A DNA stretch of 17,055 nt from CAYGZA01 sp964354135 (lineage in GTDB: Bacteria > Planctomycetota > Planctomycetia > Pirellulales > Thermoguttaceae). This document shows, piece by piece, positions 9,157 to 16,271 of the stretch. The number at the start of each line of letters is the position of its first letter. Positions within the stretch are counted from its first letter, which is position 1. The stretch is taken from contig CAYGZA010000119.1 of NCBI GenBank assembly GCA_964354135.1, forward strand, positions 1 to 17,055. The letters run 5' to 3'. Under the pieces are notes generated by a model. It did no database searches and had not been told where the DNA came from. It saw only the letters and a list, made by a program, of their open reading frames with translations. The translations under genes were made by a program, and so were the position numbers.

Positions 9157-9320
9157 CACCACGGAGGCACGGAGCATACGGAGGTAGCCGAGAGTTCAGG
9201 CAGGCGACGGCTCCCGTGGCGGACTGCGAGGAACGCACTGCTCTGTAACCTCGGTCTGCACGAGCCCGATCGAAATACCCTCCTTGCCTTCCTCTCAGTG
9301 TCCTCCGTGCCTCCGTGGTG
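9157..9320. repeat. 164-bp element with 18-bp perfect inverted termini
   Basis: CACCACGGAGGCACGGAG (9157-9174) is repeated perfectly in inverted orientation at 9303-9320. The termini are followed inward by related GGA-rich sequence. Translated, the ends read HHGGTE and SVPPW on either strand, a signature familiar from a dispersed non-coding element found in planctomycetes and other bacteria. It contains no gene. It fills the space between two convergent genes, ending 11 bp from the pyrF stop codon, and its transcript would fold into a long hairpin that could terminate transcription from either side. Confidence 0.7.
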
Positions 9321-9331
9321 AGAGATCCGCT

Positions 9332-10282
9332 TCAACCCGCCAGCTTCCCCGCCGGGGTCTCCGCGCGGAGCTGCTCGATCATGTCCCGCGTGGCGGCCTC
9401 GACGGCCTCTTGCCACCGTGCGGCGCCGAATCGTTCCGCGTACCGCCGATCGCGGTAAGCGAAGATGATGCCCCGCGAGTTGTTCACGATCGCCCCGGAT
9501 CCACGCTCGTCAAACGCGGCCGCCACGTCCCGGGCAGTGCCCCCTTGGGCGCCGAAGCCGGGAATGAGAAACCACGCGTGCGGCATTTCGCGGCGGAGCT
9601 GGGCCAACTGCTCCGGATACGTCGCCCCCACCACTGCCCCCACTGTCCCGTAGCCGCAACTGCCCGCGGTCCGACTCGCGAGCTGCTCCACGTAGGCCCC
9701 CACGTGCCGGTAAACCGCCCGGCCGTCGGCCACGAGGTCCTGGAACATGCCGCCTTCGGGATTGGACGTCTTCACCAGGACGAACAGGCCGGCCCCGCGC
9801 TCCTGGGCCACTTCGACGAACGGTTGGAGGCTATCACCTCCCAAGTAGGGATTCACGGTGAGGGCGTCGGCGCCCCAAGGGCTCCTCCCGTCGCGGCCCA
9901 AGAGGCCCTCGGCGTAAGCCTGGGCGGTGGAGCCGATGTCGCTGCGTTTTCCGTCCAGGATCACCAACAGGCCCTTCTCTTGGGCGTAACGGATGACGGC
10001 TCCCAGCGCGACCATGCCGGCCGGGCCAAGCTGCTCAAAGAAGGCTGCTTGCGGCTTGACGGTGGGGACCAAGTCTGCCACCACGTCAATCACTCCGCAG
10101 CAGAAGAGGTGTACCGCTGCCGTCTTCCGAGCCAGGTCCGCATCTTCACCGTCAGAGAGGTGGTCCGCCGCGACCTCGAGGAACTGCGAGGGGATAGCGT
10201 CCACTCGCGGGTCAAGGCCCACGCAGACGGGGTTCCCTCGCTCGCGCACCGCAGCCTCAAGCCGGTCCGGAAACGGGATCAT
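9332..10282 (-). CDS. pyrF: Orotidine 5'-phosphate decarboxylase
   Basis: This enzyme decarboxylates orotidine 5'-monophosphate to UMP, the last step of de novo pyrimidine synthesis, in the cytoplasm. The ATG at 10280-10282 has AAGGAG about 8 nt upstream, and the product is 316 aa. Recognisable features are VCVGLDPR (substrate-binding Asp24), VKPQAAFFE (Lys76), the catalytic signature ILDGKRSDIGSTAQAY with Asp110, Lys112 and Asp115, TVNPYLGGDSL, FVLVKTSNP and the phosphate-binding IPGFGAQGG. The length and the DGKRSDIGSTAQ form fit the longer type 2 PyrF subfamily rather than the roughly 230-aa E. coli type. No other pyr gene is adjacent. All motif residues are present, so it should be active. 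Confidence 0.95.
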   Translation of the reverse strand: MIPFPDRLEAAVRERGNPVCVGLDPRVDAIPSQFLEVAADHLSDGEDADLARKTAAVHLFCCGVIDVVADLVPTVKPQAAFFEQLGPAGMVALGAVIRYAQEKGLLVILDGKRSDIGSTAQAYAEGLLGRDGRSPWGADALTVNPYLGGDSLQPFVEVAQERGAGLFVLVKTSNPEGGMFQDLVADGRAVYRHVGAYVEQLASRTAGSCGYGTVGAVVGATYPEQLAQLRREMPHAWFLIPGFGAQGGTARDVAAAFDERGSGAIVNNSRGIIFAYRDRRYAERFGAARWQEAVEAATRDMIEQLRAETPAGKLAG

Positions 10283-10594
10283 TGCGCAACTCCTTGATCG
10301 CCCCGCACGGATCGAAGGACGTCTTTGAGAACCTTCTCCAAGACCCTTCAAGTCGCTGTCCCCACCGAATGAACACTGCGCCGTCGGCGCGCCGGGCCTC
10401 GACCGGGCCCGTGCCGATGCTTCAGGCGCCTCATTCTGCCCGTTCGCGTGCCGGAATGCCAGCGGCCAGCGCGATCGGGGATGGGCGCCGCGATCCCCCG
10501 GTTCGTGGTGGCACCGCCAGTCTTGCGGCGGCGTTGCCAAGGAGCGTCCGATCTGCAATACTGGAAGGCGGCGGGCACCGAATACCCGCCGGTT
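10283..10594. other. Divergent intergenic region between pyrF and tRNA-Pro
   Basis: The gap is about 310 bp. Apart from the tRNA promoter and the pyrF ribosome-binding site, nothing convincing is visible. Open frames on both strands have arginine-rich, shadow-like composition and no ribosome-binding sites. I see no clear promoter for pyrF. Confidence 0.5.
10534..10562 (+). promoter_or_regulatory. Sigma70-type promoter for tRNA-Pro
   Basis: TTGCCA (10534-10539, 5 of 6 matches) and AATACT (10557-10562, 4 of 6) are 17 bp apart, and the tRNA begins 33 bp after the -10 box. Position and spacing fit a stable-RNA promoter. Transcripts could read through into the integrase gene. Confidence 0.5.
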
Positions 10595-10670
10595 CGGGGC
10601 GTGGCGCAGTCTGGCTTAGCGTGCTTGCTTGGGGTGCAAGAGGTCGCAGGTTCAAATCCTGTCGCCCCGA
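10595..10670 (+). tRNA. tRNA-Pro (anticodon GGG)
   Basis: This is a 76-nt cloverleaf. The acceptor stem CGGGGCG (10595-10601) pairs fully with CGCCCCG (10663-10669), with discriminator A at 10670. The anticodon arm is CTTGC-TTGGGGT-GCAAG, giving anticodon GGG. The T arm contains GGTTCAAATCC. The C1-G72 acceptor pair, A73 and G37 are usual for bacterial tRNA-Pro. CCA is not encoded, since CTT follows. The gene lies directly upstream of a tyrosine recombinase gene and is the likely insertion site of the island. Confidence 0.93.
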
Positions 10671-10708
10671 CTTAACGTAAATCCCGCTGAATCCTGGAGT
10701 TAGGATAC

Positions 10709-10725
10709 CTGCCGGTGGTCGGCAG
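10709..10725 (+). promoter_or_regulatory. Stem-loop between tRNA and integrase
   Basis: CTGCCG-GTGGT-CGGCAG forms a perfect 6-bp stem with a 5-nt loop, 39 bp after the tRNA. It has no T-run, so a rho-independent terminator is unlikely. It could be a processing signal for the tRNA 3' trailer or an arm-type site for the integrase. Confidence 0.35.
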
Positions 10726-10747
10726 TGCGGCCCGTAAGTCAGAGCGA

Positions 10748-10767
10748 GAGGGGTAGTTCTACCCCTC
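10748..10767 (+). promoter_or_regulatory. Perfect palindrome upstream of integrase
   Basis: GAGGGGTAG-TT-CTACCCCTC is a perfect 9-bp inverted repeat ending 29 bp before the integrase ATG. It may be an operator or an RNA hairpin limiting integrase expression or tRNA read-through. It lacks the T-run of an intrinsic terminator. Confidence 0.45.
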
Positions 10768-10796
10768 AGTCCTCTGATGAGAAAGGACGTACTGTC

Positions 10797-12005
10797 ATGC
10801 CCACGTCGATCCGCAGACCCCCCTCGTACCGTCGGCACCAGACCGGCCAAGCGTTCGCCCAGTTCAGGAAACGCCGGTACTACCTCGGGAGATACGGCAG
10901 CCCCGAGTCCCGAGAACGGTATGATCGTTTCGTGGCGGAGTTCTGGGTGAGACGCGTGCCCGGCCCCTTAGTCGAGGTCGGTCCCGTTTCCGAGTTCCTT
11001 GTCGTCCAGTTGGCTGCGGCCTATTGGAGGTTTGCCCAGGGCTACTACCGCAAAGGCGAGTCGCCTACCAGTCAGTTGGGGATCATTCGCCGTGCGCTGG
11101 GGCTGCTGCGCACGTTTTACGCCCACCTGCCAGCCGCGAAGTTGGGTCCGCAGCCGTTGCGCGCGATCCAGAACCACCTGATCGCGGCGAACAAGTCCCG
11201 CTCGACGATCAACCATCTTTGCGCCGCGATCAAGGCAATGTTCAAGTGGGGGGTGGTTGAAGAGATCGTCCCTCCGTCGGTCCTTGAGGGACTGCGCGCC
11301 GTACCCGGCCTTCGCAAAGGCCGGAGCCAAGCCCGTGAGCCCGAGGCCGTGGGTCCGGTTCCTGACTCCGTGGTCGAGGCGACCCTCCCTTTCCTCCCCC
11401 CCGTGGTGGCCGACATGGTGAGATTCGAGCGGCTGGTGGGGTGCCGGCCCGGGGAGTTGCTGTCGATGCGGCCGTGCGATATCGACCGGACCACGAACCC
11501 GTGGCTCTACAGGCCGGTGAGCCACAAGACCGAGCACTACGGCCGCGATCGGCTGATCTTCGTAGGCCCCAGGGCCCAAGAAGTCCTCCAGCCATACCTG
11601 CTGCGCCCGGCGGAGGCCCATTGCTTCTCCCCTGCCGAGTCTGAAGCTAAGCGGAGGGCCGAAATGCGGGAGCGGCGTCGCACTCCGGTCACGCCGAGCC
11701 AAGTGAACCGACGGGAACCTCGGCCGAAACGCAGGCCGCAGGGCTTTTACACGAAAGACGCCTATTGCCGCGCGATTCATCGGGCCGTGGACCGTGCCAA
11801 TTGCGATCGTCAAGGCAGGGGCGAGGATCTTCTGCCGCATTGGCGCCCCAACCAGTTGCGCCACTCCGCCGCGACGGAAATCCGGCGAACGTACGGATTG
11901 GAGGCTGCCCAAGTTGCCCTCGGGCACGCCCGGGCCGACGTCACCCAGATTTACGCCGAGCGGGACGCCACCCTGGCCCGGGAGATAGCACGGAAGACTG
12001 GGTAG
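10797..12005 (+). CDS. Tyrosine recombinase / site-specific integrase
   Basis: It catalyses site-specific DNA strand exchange and presumably integrates and excises the island at tRNA-Pro. The chosen ATG (10797) has AAAGGA upstream. Earlier in-frame codons overlap the palindrome and are not supported. The protein is 402 aa. Residues 1-55 look like an AP2-type or arm-binding segment (GQAFAQFRKRRYYLGRYGSP). Residues about 60-165 form the core-binding SAM-like domain (ATIN-type helix RSTINHLCAAIKAMFKWGV). The catalytic domain shows Arg217 (GCRPGELLSM), Lys244 (SHKTEHYG), Arg355 (NQLRHSAATE), His377 (ALGHARADVT) and nucleophile Tyr386 (QIYAERD). The usual His three residues before Arg355 is Asn352, a change I recall in some related integrases. 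An Arg/Pro-rich insert (about residues 280-320) separates the Lys strand from the HxxR motif. All key residues except that one are present, so activity is plausible. Confidence 0.92.
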   Translation: MPTSIRRPPSYRRHQTGQAFAQFRKRRYYLGRYGSPESRERYDRFVAEFWVRRVPGPLVEVGPVSEFLVVQLAAAYWRFAQGYYRKGESPTSQLGIIRRALGLLRTFYAHLPAAKLGPQPLRAIQNHLIAANKSRSTINHLCAAIKAMFKWGVVEEIVPPSVLEGLRAVPGLRKGRSQAREPEAVGPVPDSVVEATLPFLPPVVADMVRFERLVGCRPGELLSMRPCDIDRTTNPWLYRPVSHKTEHYGRDRLIFVGPRAQEVLQPYLLRPAEAHCFSPAESEAKRRAEMRERRRTPVTPSQVNRREPRPKRRPQGFYTKDAYCRAIHRAVDRANCDRQGRGEDLLPHWRPNQLRHSAATEIRRTYGLEAAQVALGHARADVTQIYAERDATLAREIARKTG

Positions 12006-12017
12006 CACGCGACTGTT

Positions 12018-12102
12018 GCCGGGTGGCCAGCCGGTACCTCCTCGGGCCGGCCGGCGCTGCGTGGTCCGCATCGGTACCACGGAGCCCGGTTGGCCGCCCG
12101 GC
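12018..12102. repeat. Long imperfect inverted repeat between integrase and next gene
   Basis: The left arm GCCGGGTGGCCAGCCGGTACC (12018-12038) is mirrored by GGTACC (12073-12078) plus CGGTTGGCCGCCCGGC (12087-12102), interrupted by 8 bp. It fills most of the 115-bp gap between two island genes. It could be a recombinase arm site, a terminator-like hairpin or an operator. No T-run follows. Confidence 0.45.
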
Positions 12103-12120
12103 TCAGCAAACAGGTGAAGC

Positions 12121-13188
12121 ATGACTAGGAAGAACGCCCCTCGATCCTCACGCCCCTCGCCCAAACCTCGTCGCGCAGCCTGGAAGCCCCCCAAGACCGA
12201 CGCCGCGGTCTCAAGCGAAGCTCGCGCCGAGGTGGCCGCCGCTTCTGATTCTGGGGCTGCGGACTCTGAAGCCCCCAGTGAAGGCGCCGCGCTACTGGGG
12301 AAGCTGCTGGTGGAGAGTATCGAGAGAATTCGCGGATTGACAACGGAAGAAGGTACTGCAACCTCCGGACAGGAAGCCGGCGAGTATCTCGCTCAGTTCT
12401 TTGAGAAGTGGAGGGAGGCATCATCACCCGCCAACCGCCGCAGGCAGTTCAAGCTAGAGGTGCTCCAGGATTGGCGGAGCCAGGTGGATAGGCTTCGTCG
12501 TGCGTTACAGGTTGAGTTGGAGAAGGCAAACGCAAGAGGTGACCATCAGGCGGTGCAGATCGTTAACTACGCGTTGATCCGGCTGATCCGGGACGAGACT
12601 GCCTTTGCGAAGTTCGTTGAGGAGTTGACCGAGCGATTGGCGCCCGGTCCGGATTACCCGGCGTCGTCGCGCCGCACGATCGCCGAATGGGCAGCCGCCC
12701 GTCCCAATCAAGACCCGCTGTGGGCGATCCGGCATAGTTCTGACGGAGAGCTGGAGCAGTTTGTCCGAATGTGGGTGGCGAACGAGAAGAAGAAAAGCCG
12801 AAACGCCCGGATGCTGGCCGAGACCGTGGTGAGTTCTCCCGACGAGGTACTTGAACACGAGACCCCGCCTAAGGACCGGCCTCCCGACGCTGGCTGGAAA
12901 TTCGTTCCCGGGAAGGCGGCCTACAAGGGCAAGGAGTTCTATCTGGCGGGACTCAAACAGCGACTTCTGAAACGATTCGTCGAAGCCAGAAACCCCCTTT
13001 GTCTGGACGATCTCCGATCGCTTTGGGTCGATGGGGACGTGCATGATCAGACTATTCGTACCACCATCTCTCAATTGCGGCGCAAGCTGCGCACAGTTCT
13101 TGAGCTGGACAGGTCGTTCAATCCGCTCCCGCTGGTCGGCCGCGGCCGCGGAGAGTCGGCGTGGGAACTCCCTTCAAGGCTGCGCTAA
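12121..13188 (+). CDS. Island protein with winged-helix-like C-terminal domain (355 aa)
   Basis: An ATG at 12121 has AGGTG shortly upstream. The first 55 residues are basic then Ala/Ser/Glu-rich and look disordered. Residues about 60-190 are helical and charged (FEKWREASSPANRRRQFKLE, then VDRLRRALQVELEKAN). The C-terminus (about 285-355) reads like a winged helix: a helix after NPLCLDDLRSLW, a recognition-helix-like TIRTTISQLRRKLR and a wing-like basic segment ending in AWELPSRL. This resembles OmpR/SARP-type or other trans-acting DNA-binding modules. I do not recognise a named family. It may be a regulator or DNA-binding accessory protein of the island. It contains no enzymatic motif that I can see. 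Confidence 0.7.
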   Translation: MTRKNAPRSSRPSPKPRRAAWKPPKTDAAVSSEARAEVAAASDSGAADSEAPSEGAALLGKLLVESIERIRGLTTEEGTATSGQEAGEYLAQFFEKWREASSPANRRRQFKLEVLQDWRSQVDRLRRALQVELEKANARGDHQAVQIVNYALIRLIRDETAFAKFVEELTERLAPGPDYPASSRRTIAEWAAARPNQDPLWAIRHSSDGELEQFVRMWVANEKKKSRNARMLAETVVSSPDEVLEHETPPKDRPPDAGWKFVPGKAAYKGKEFYLAGLKQRLLKRFVEARNPLCLDDLRSLWVDGDVHDQTIRTTISQLRRKLRTVLELDRSFNPLPLVGRGRGESAWELPSRLR

Positions 13189-13245
13189 ACCGATTTCACG
13201 CTCACGTCGCGTTTCGTTTAACGGCCTTGTGTTCTAATCGCAAGT

Positions 13246-13264
13246 GTTTGAGGTTTCTTCAAAC
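13246..13264. promoter_or_regulatory. Dyad upstream of the DUF1580-like gene
   Basis: GTTTGA-GGTTTCT-TCAAAC is a perfect 6-bp inverted repeat 17 bp before the ATG at 13282. A -10-like TCTAAT lies just upstream at 13233-13238, with no good -35 box. The dyad could be an operator, possibly autoregulatory. Confidence 0.35.
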
Positions 13265-13281
13265 GGATTGCGAGAGAACGC

Positions 13282-13581
13282 ATGAGCATCAACCTATCCA
13301 CCGAGCGGGTCTTGGGCCTCTCCGAGGCGGCTCAATTGCTACCCGGTCAGCCCCACACGAGTTCGCTTTGGCGCTGGGCCAGCCGCGGGCGGAATGGCCA
13401 CCGCCTCGAGACACTCCTCATCGGCGGCCGCCGCTATACCAGCGTTGAGGCTCTCCAGCGATTCGCCGACGCCTTGACCGCACAGGCTGACAGCTTCCTG
13501 TCCACGGACCATTCCTTGAAGCGCATGGACCGCGCCGTCCGCGCGGCGGAGGAGGCGCTCGACAAGGCGGGCATACGGTAG
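13282..13581 (+). CDS. DUF1580-like small DNA-binding candidate (99 aa)
   Basis: An ATG at 13282 has a weak purine-rich GAGAGAA upstream. The protein begins INLSTERVLGLSEAAQLLPG, continues with a SSLWRWASRG helix and then LETLLIGGRRYTSVEALQRF. This is the pattern of the DUF1580 family, known mainly from planctomycetes, in which a MerR/excisionase-like helix-turn-helix precedes a wing with conserved IGGRRYTS. The tail (about residues 70-99) is a charged helix. Its position between the integrase region and the topoisomerase-like pair suggests a directionality factor or local regulator, which is inference. Confidence 0.8.
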   Translation: MSINLSTERVLGLSEAAQLLPGQPHTSSLWRWASRGRNGHRLETLLIGGRRYTSVEALQRFADALTAQADSFLSTDHSLKRMDRAVRAAEEALDKAGIR

Positions 13582-13769
13582 CGGACCACAAGACGCATGG
13601 CCGCCACGGGGATTGAGCGACCGGGCTCAGCGGAAGCGTGACAATGCGTTCCACTTGTCCAGCTCGGTTTAATGAACCTTTGCCCGACGCAGCTTCTGCG
13701 TCCGCGGGTCGCGGCGAAGGACAAACGCCCCCACAGGCCGGGCGAGGACTTCACAAGCGGCATAGGGAG

Positions 13770-15107
13770 GTGACTGAGGCAAAACTCGATCGCACAGTGT
13801 TCAGAACCAGCCGGCTCCTCGACTTCGCGAGCGAAAAGGAGCTGACTGCCCAGGTTGGCCACGATCGGAACGATTGGCCCTTGGTCGTCCTGAAGGAGGT
13901 TATCGACAACGCCCTGGACGCCGCCGAAGAGGCCGGCACCCCGCCGGAGGTCAAGGTCACCGTCGACGAGACCGCAATCATCGTGGCGGACAACGGACCG
14001 GGCACACCGGCTGAGACTATAGACGGCGTCCTCGACTTCTCGGTGCGTGTGTCGAGCCGAGAGGCATATGTGAGTCCCACCCGCGGCGCGCAGGGCAACG
14101 CCCTTAAGACCATCTTGGCGATGCCTTTCGTTTTGGACGGTCAGACCGGCCGGGTGGACATCGCGGCGAACGGTCAGCGGCACCGGATCACTTTCGGCGT
14201 GGACCAGATCCGGGAGCAGCCGACAGTCGGCCGGGAGGTGGCTCCCGACCATTCGGTAAGAAACGGGACTTCCGTGAGGGTCTACTGGCCGGATTCAGCT
14301 TGCTCCCTGTTGACCGACGCGAAGGCCCGATTTTTGCCGTTCGCGTTTGACTACGCCCACTTGAATCCACACCTGACTCTCACGGTGGACTGGTTTGGGA
14401 AAGCGCGGCAGATCAAGGCTACAGACCCGAACTGGCGGAAGTGGCTGCCGAGCGACCCGACGGATCCGCACTGGTATGGACAGGAGGATTTTGCGCGGCT
14501 GTTGTGCGCCTATCTGGGCCACGATCAAGACTGCGGTGGTGACCGCCCGGTACGGGATTTGGTGCGTGAGTTTCGGGGCCTAACTGCCACTGCGAAGGCC
14601 AAGGCCGTCTTGGAGGCGGCGGGTTTGGCACCGCGGACCAGCCTGTCGGCTCTCGCCAACGGTGACGGACTGGATCGGGAGGCAGTCACGAAATTGTTGA
14701 CCGCAATGAAGGAGCACTCCAAGCCGGTCAAGCCGGCGGCGCTGGGCGTGATTGGGAAGGAGCATCTCGAAGAGCGGTTTCGCGAACTCGGCTGCGAAAT
14801 GGACACCTTCCAGTACAAGAAGGTGGCCCAAGTGGGCAGCGATGGGCTGCCCGTGGTGATCGAAACCGCCTTCGCGTGGCGGGGCGACAAGAAGCCGGAG
14901 CCGAGAAGGATCATCACGGGCGTGAACTGGAGCCCGGGGATTGTGAATCCATTCCGGTCACTGGGCACCAGCTATGGCGATGGCTTGGCGGCCGCGCTGG
15001 AGAAACGGTACGCGGGGGCAGACGAGCCAATCGTCTTTCTGCTGCACGCGGCCTGCCCTCGGGTGCGGTACACCGACCGGGGCAAGAGCGCAGTAGTTGT
15101 GGAATGA
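13770..15107 (+). CDS. GHKL ATPase, topoisomerase VI subunit B-like
   Basis: This is a predicted ATP-dependent clamp subunit of a type IIB topoisomerase-like complex. The Bergerat fold is complete: N-box LKEVIDNALDAAEE (Glu43, Asn47, Asp50), G1 VADNGPG (Asp74, Gly76, Gly78) and G2 TRGAQGNALK (Gly106 to Lys113). A helical region at about 230-300 (YGQEDFARLLCAYLGHD, then VRDLVREFRGLTATAKAKAV) occupies the place of the topoisomerase VI H2TH domain. The C-terminal part ends in RVRYTDRGKSAVV, like the transducer end of TopoVIB, where a lysine contacts ATP. I chose the GTG at 13770 (445 aa). The frame runs back to a GTG at 13638, but those 44 codons have poor GC3, no homologous look, and include a hairpin (ACGCAGCTTCTGCGT). 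The ribosome-binding-like GGGAG abuts this GTG, so the start is uncertain. The subunit A-like gene follows after 6 bp in the same frame. Histidine kinase, MutL and gyrase B architectures do not fit. Confidence 0.85.
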   Translation: MTEAKLDRTVFRTSRLLDFASEKELTAQVGHDRNDWPLVVLKEVIDNALDAAEEAGTPPEVKVTVDETAIIVADNGPGTPAETIDGVLDFSVRVSSREAYVSPTRGAQGNALKTILAMPFVLDGQTGRVDIAANGQRHRITFGVDQIREQPTVGREVAPDHSVRNGTSVRVYWPDSACSLLTDAKARFLPFAFDYAHLNPHLTLTVDWFGKARQIKATDPNWRKWLPSDPTDPHWYGQEDFARLLCAYLGHDQDCGGDRPVRDLVREFRGLTATAKAKAVLEAAGLAPRTSLSALANGDGLDREAVTKLLTAMKEHSKPVKPAALGVIGKEHLEERFRELGCEMDTFQYKKVAQVGSDGLPVVIETAFAWRGDKKPEPRRIITGVNWSPGIVNPFRSLGTSYGDGLAAALEKRYAGADEPIVFLLHAACPRVRYTDRGKSAVVVE

Positions 15108-15113
15108 GAAGGT

Positions 15114-16271
15114 ATGGACAGCAGCTTGATTCTTAGTGCCGTCGATGCGGTGACGAAGCCGTGGACCAAGCAACGGAAGGCGGAAGAGCGGCGGCAGTCG
15201 CGCGCAACGTCGCGACGGTGGGCGCTGGCGGATTCCAGGGGTCCGACCATCCGCCACGTGGCGCGGGTAGTCATGGCCGAAGCCTACCTGAAAGCGAGCG
15301 GAGGCGGGCGATACCCCGCCGCGGCCCGACAGATCTACTACGCGGCAAGGCCGGCGATCCTGGAAATCGTCAGCCAAAGCACCTTGGACTCTCACTACTT
15401 CACGCAACGGCTGCTGCCGGAGTACCTGGCCGCGCACCCAGACGAGACCGGCGACTGGGACGTGGTGTACGACGCCCGGGGCCACATTGCGGAGCCCCAC
15501 ACCGAGGTCGTGACGCCGCTGGGCACCCTGGACGTGCGCGGCTACCTCAGAGACATTGCGGAGCACGCGGTGGGGCCGGTGGCCGGCATTCGTCTGTCCA
15601 GTGCCTTCCCGACCTGTGGGCCACAGCACCGCTTCGGGGCCATCCTCTTCGTCGAAAAGGAGGGTTTCCTTCCCCTATTCGACCAGGTGAAGCTGGCCGA
15701 GCGGTACGATCTGGCGATCATGAGCACAAAAGGGATGCCGGTAGTCGCGTCAAGGCGGCTGGTCGATGAGTTGTGCGGCGGCTACGACATCCCCTTGCTG
15801 GTGCTACACGACTTCGACAAGGCGGGGTTTTCGATCCTGGGGACACTGAGCGGCGCGGCCCATTGGGACGCCAACACCCTCGCCGACCGAGAAGAGCGAT
15901 ACGAGTACCGGCACGACTTCCACGTGATCGACTTGGGGCTGCGACTGGAGGACGTGAAGGAGCACGACCTTCAAGCCGAGCCCGTGCGCTACAAGTCTGA
16001 CCCCTCGGATAACTTGACGCAGAACGGCGCCAGTGCCGAAGAGATTGAGTTTCTGCGGGGCGACAACGACTGGACAGGCTACCACGGCCAGCGCGTCGAG
16101 TTGAACGCCTTCACGTCCGATGTGTTCGTGAAGTGGATCGAGCGCAAGCTCAAGCACCACGGCATCGAGAAGATCGTTCCGGACGACGACACCTTGAAGG
16201 CCGCCTATCGGCGTGCCTATCAGATCGCGGTGGTCAATTCGCGGATTCGCGGTGGTCAATTCGCGGATTGA
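15114..16271 (+). CDS. Topoisomerase VI subunit A / Spo11-like protein, C-terminally frameshifted
   Basis: This is the predicted DNA-cleaving subunit of a type IIB topoisomerase-like complex. After a basic helical N-terminus (KPWTKQRKAEERR), the winged-helix region contains ARQIYYAARPAI. The second tyrosine, Tyr76, aligns with the TopoVIA/Spo11 nucleophile. The Toprim domain shows FVEKEGFLPLF (Glu181), MSTKGMPVVASRRL and LLVLHDFDKAGFSI (Asp233, Asp235). A third region, IDLGLRLEDVKEHDLQAEPV, follows as in TopoVIA-like proteins. The ATG at 15114 follows the B-like gene by 6 bp. The product is 385 aa. A 22-bp tandem duplication at 16225-16269 shifts the frame after residue 378, so seven foreign residues precede the stop. 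Without it the protein would be 428 aa and end at 16422. Catalytic motifs lie upstream of the lesion, so partial function is possible. Confidence 0.85.
   Translation: MDSSLILSAVDAVTKPWTKQRKAEERRQSRATSRRWALADSRGPTIRHVARVVMAEAYLKASGGGRYPAAARQIYYAARPAILEIVSQSTLDSHYFTQRLLPEYLAAHPDETGDWDVVYDARGHIAEPHTEVVTPLGTLDVRGYLRDIAEHAVGPVAGIRLSSAFPTCGPQHRFGAILFVEKEGFLPLFDQVKLAERYDLAIMSTKGMPVVASRRLVDELCGGYDIPLLVLHDFDKAGFSILGTLSGAAHWDANTLADREERYEYRHDFHVIDLGLRLEDVKEHDLQAEPVRYKSDPSDNLTQNGASAEEIEFLRGDNDWTGYHGQRVELNAFTSDVFVKWIERKLKHHGIEKIVPDDDTLKAAYRRAYQIAVVNSRIRGGQFAD
16225..16269 (+). repeat. 22-bp perfect tandem duplication causing a frameshift
   Basis: Positions 16225-16246 and 16247-16268 are identical 22-mers (start TCGCGGTGG, end TTCGCGGAT), and the periodicity continues one base further. 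Because 22 is not a multiple of three, the second copy throws the A-like gene out of frame. Removing one copy restores a continuous frame to 16422. Confidence 0.93.

Noticed and set aside
10709..10767. Rho-independent terminator after tRNA-Pro
   Set aside because: Both hairpins lack a following T-run.
13638..13769. N-terminal extension of the topoisomerase B-like protein
   Set aside because: The in-frame codons have atypical composition and lie over a hairpin, and the conserved sequence begins after 13770. It was kept as an uncertainty rather than included.
13434..14252. Minus-strand open frame opposite the B-like gene
   Set aside because: No domain or ribosome-binding site, and the plus strand encodes clear GHKL motifs.
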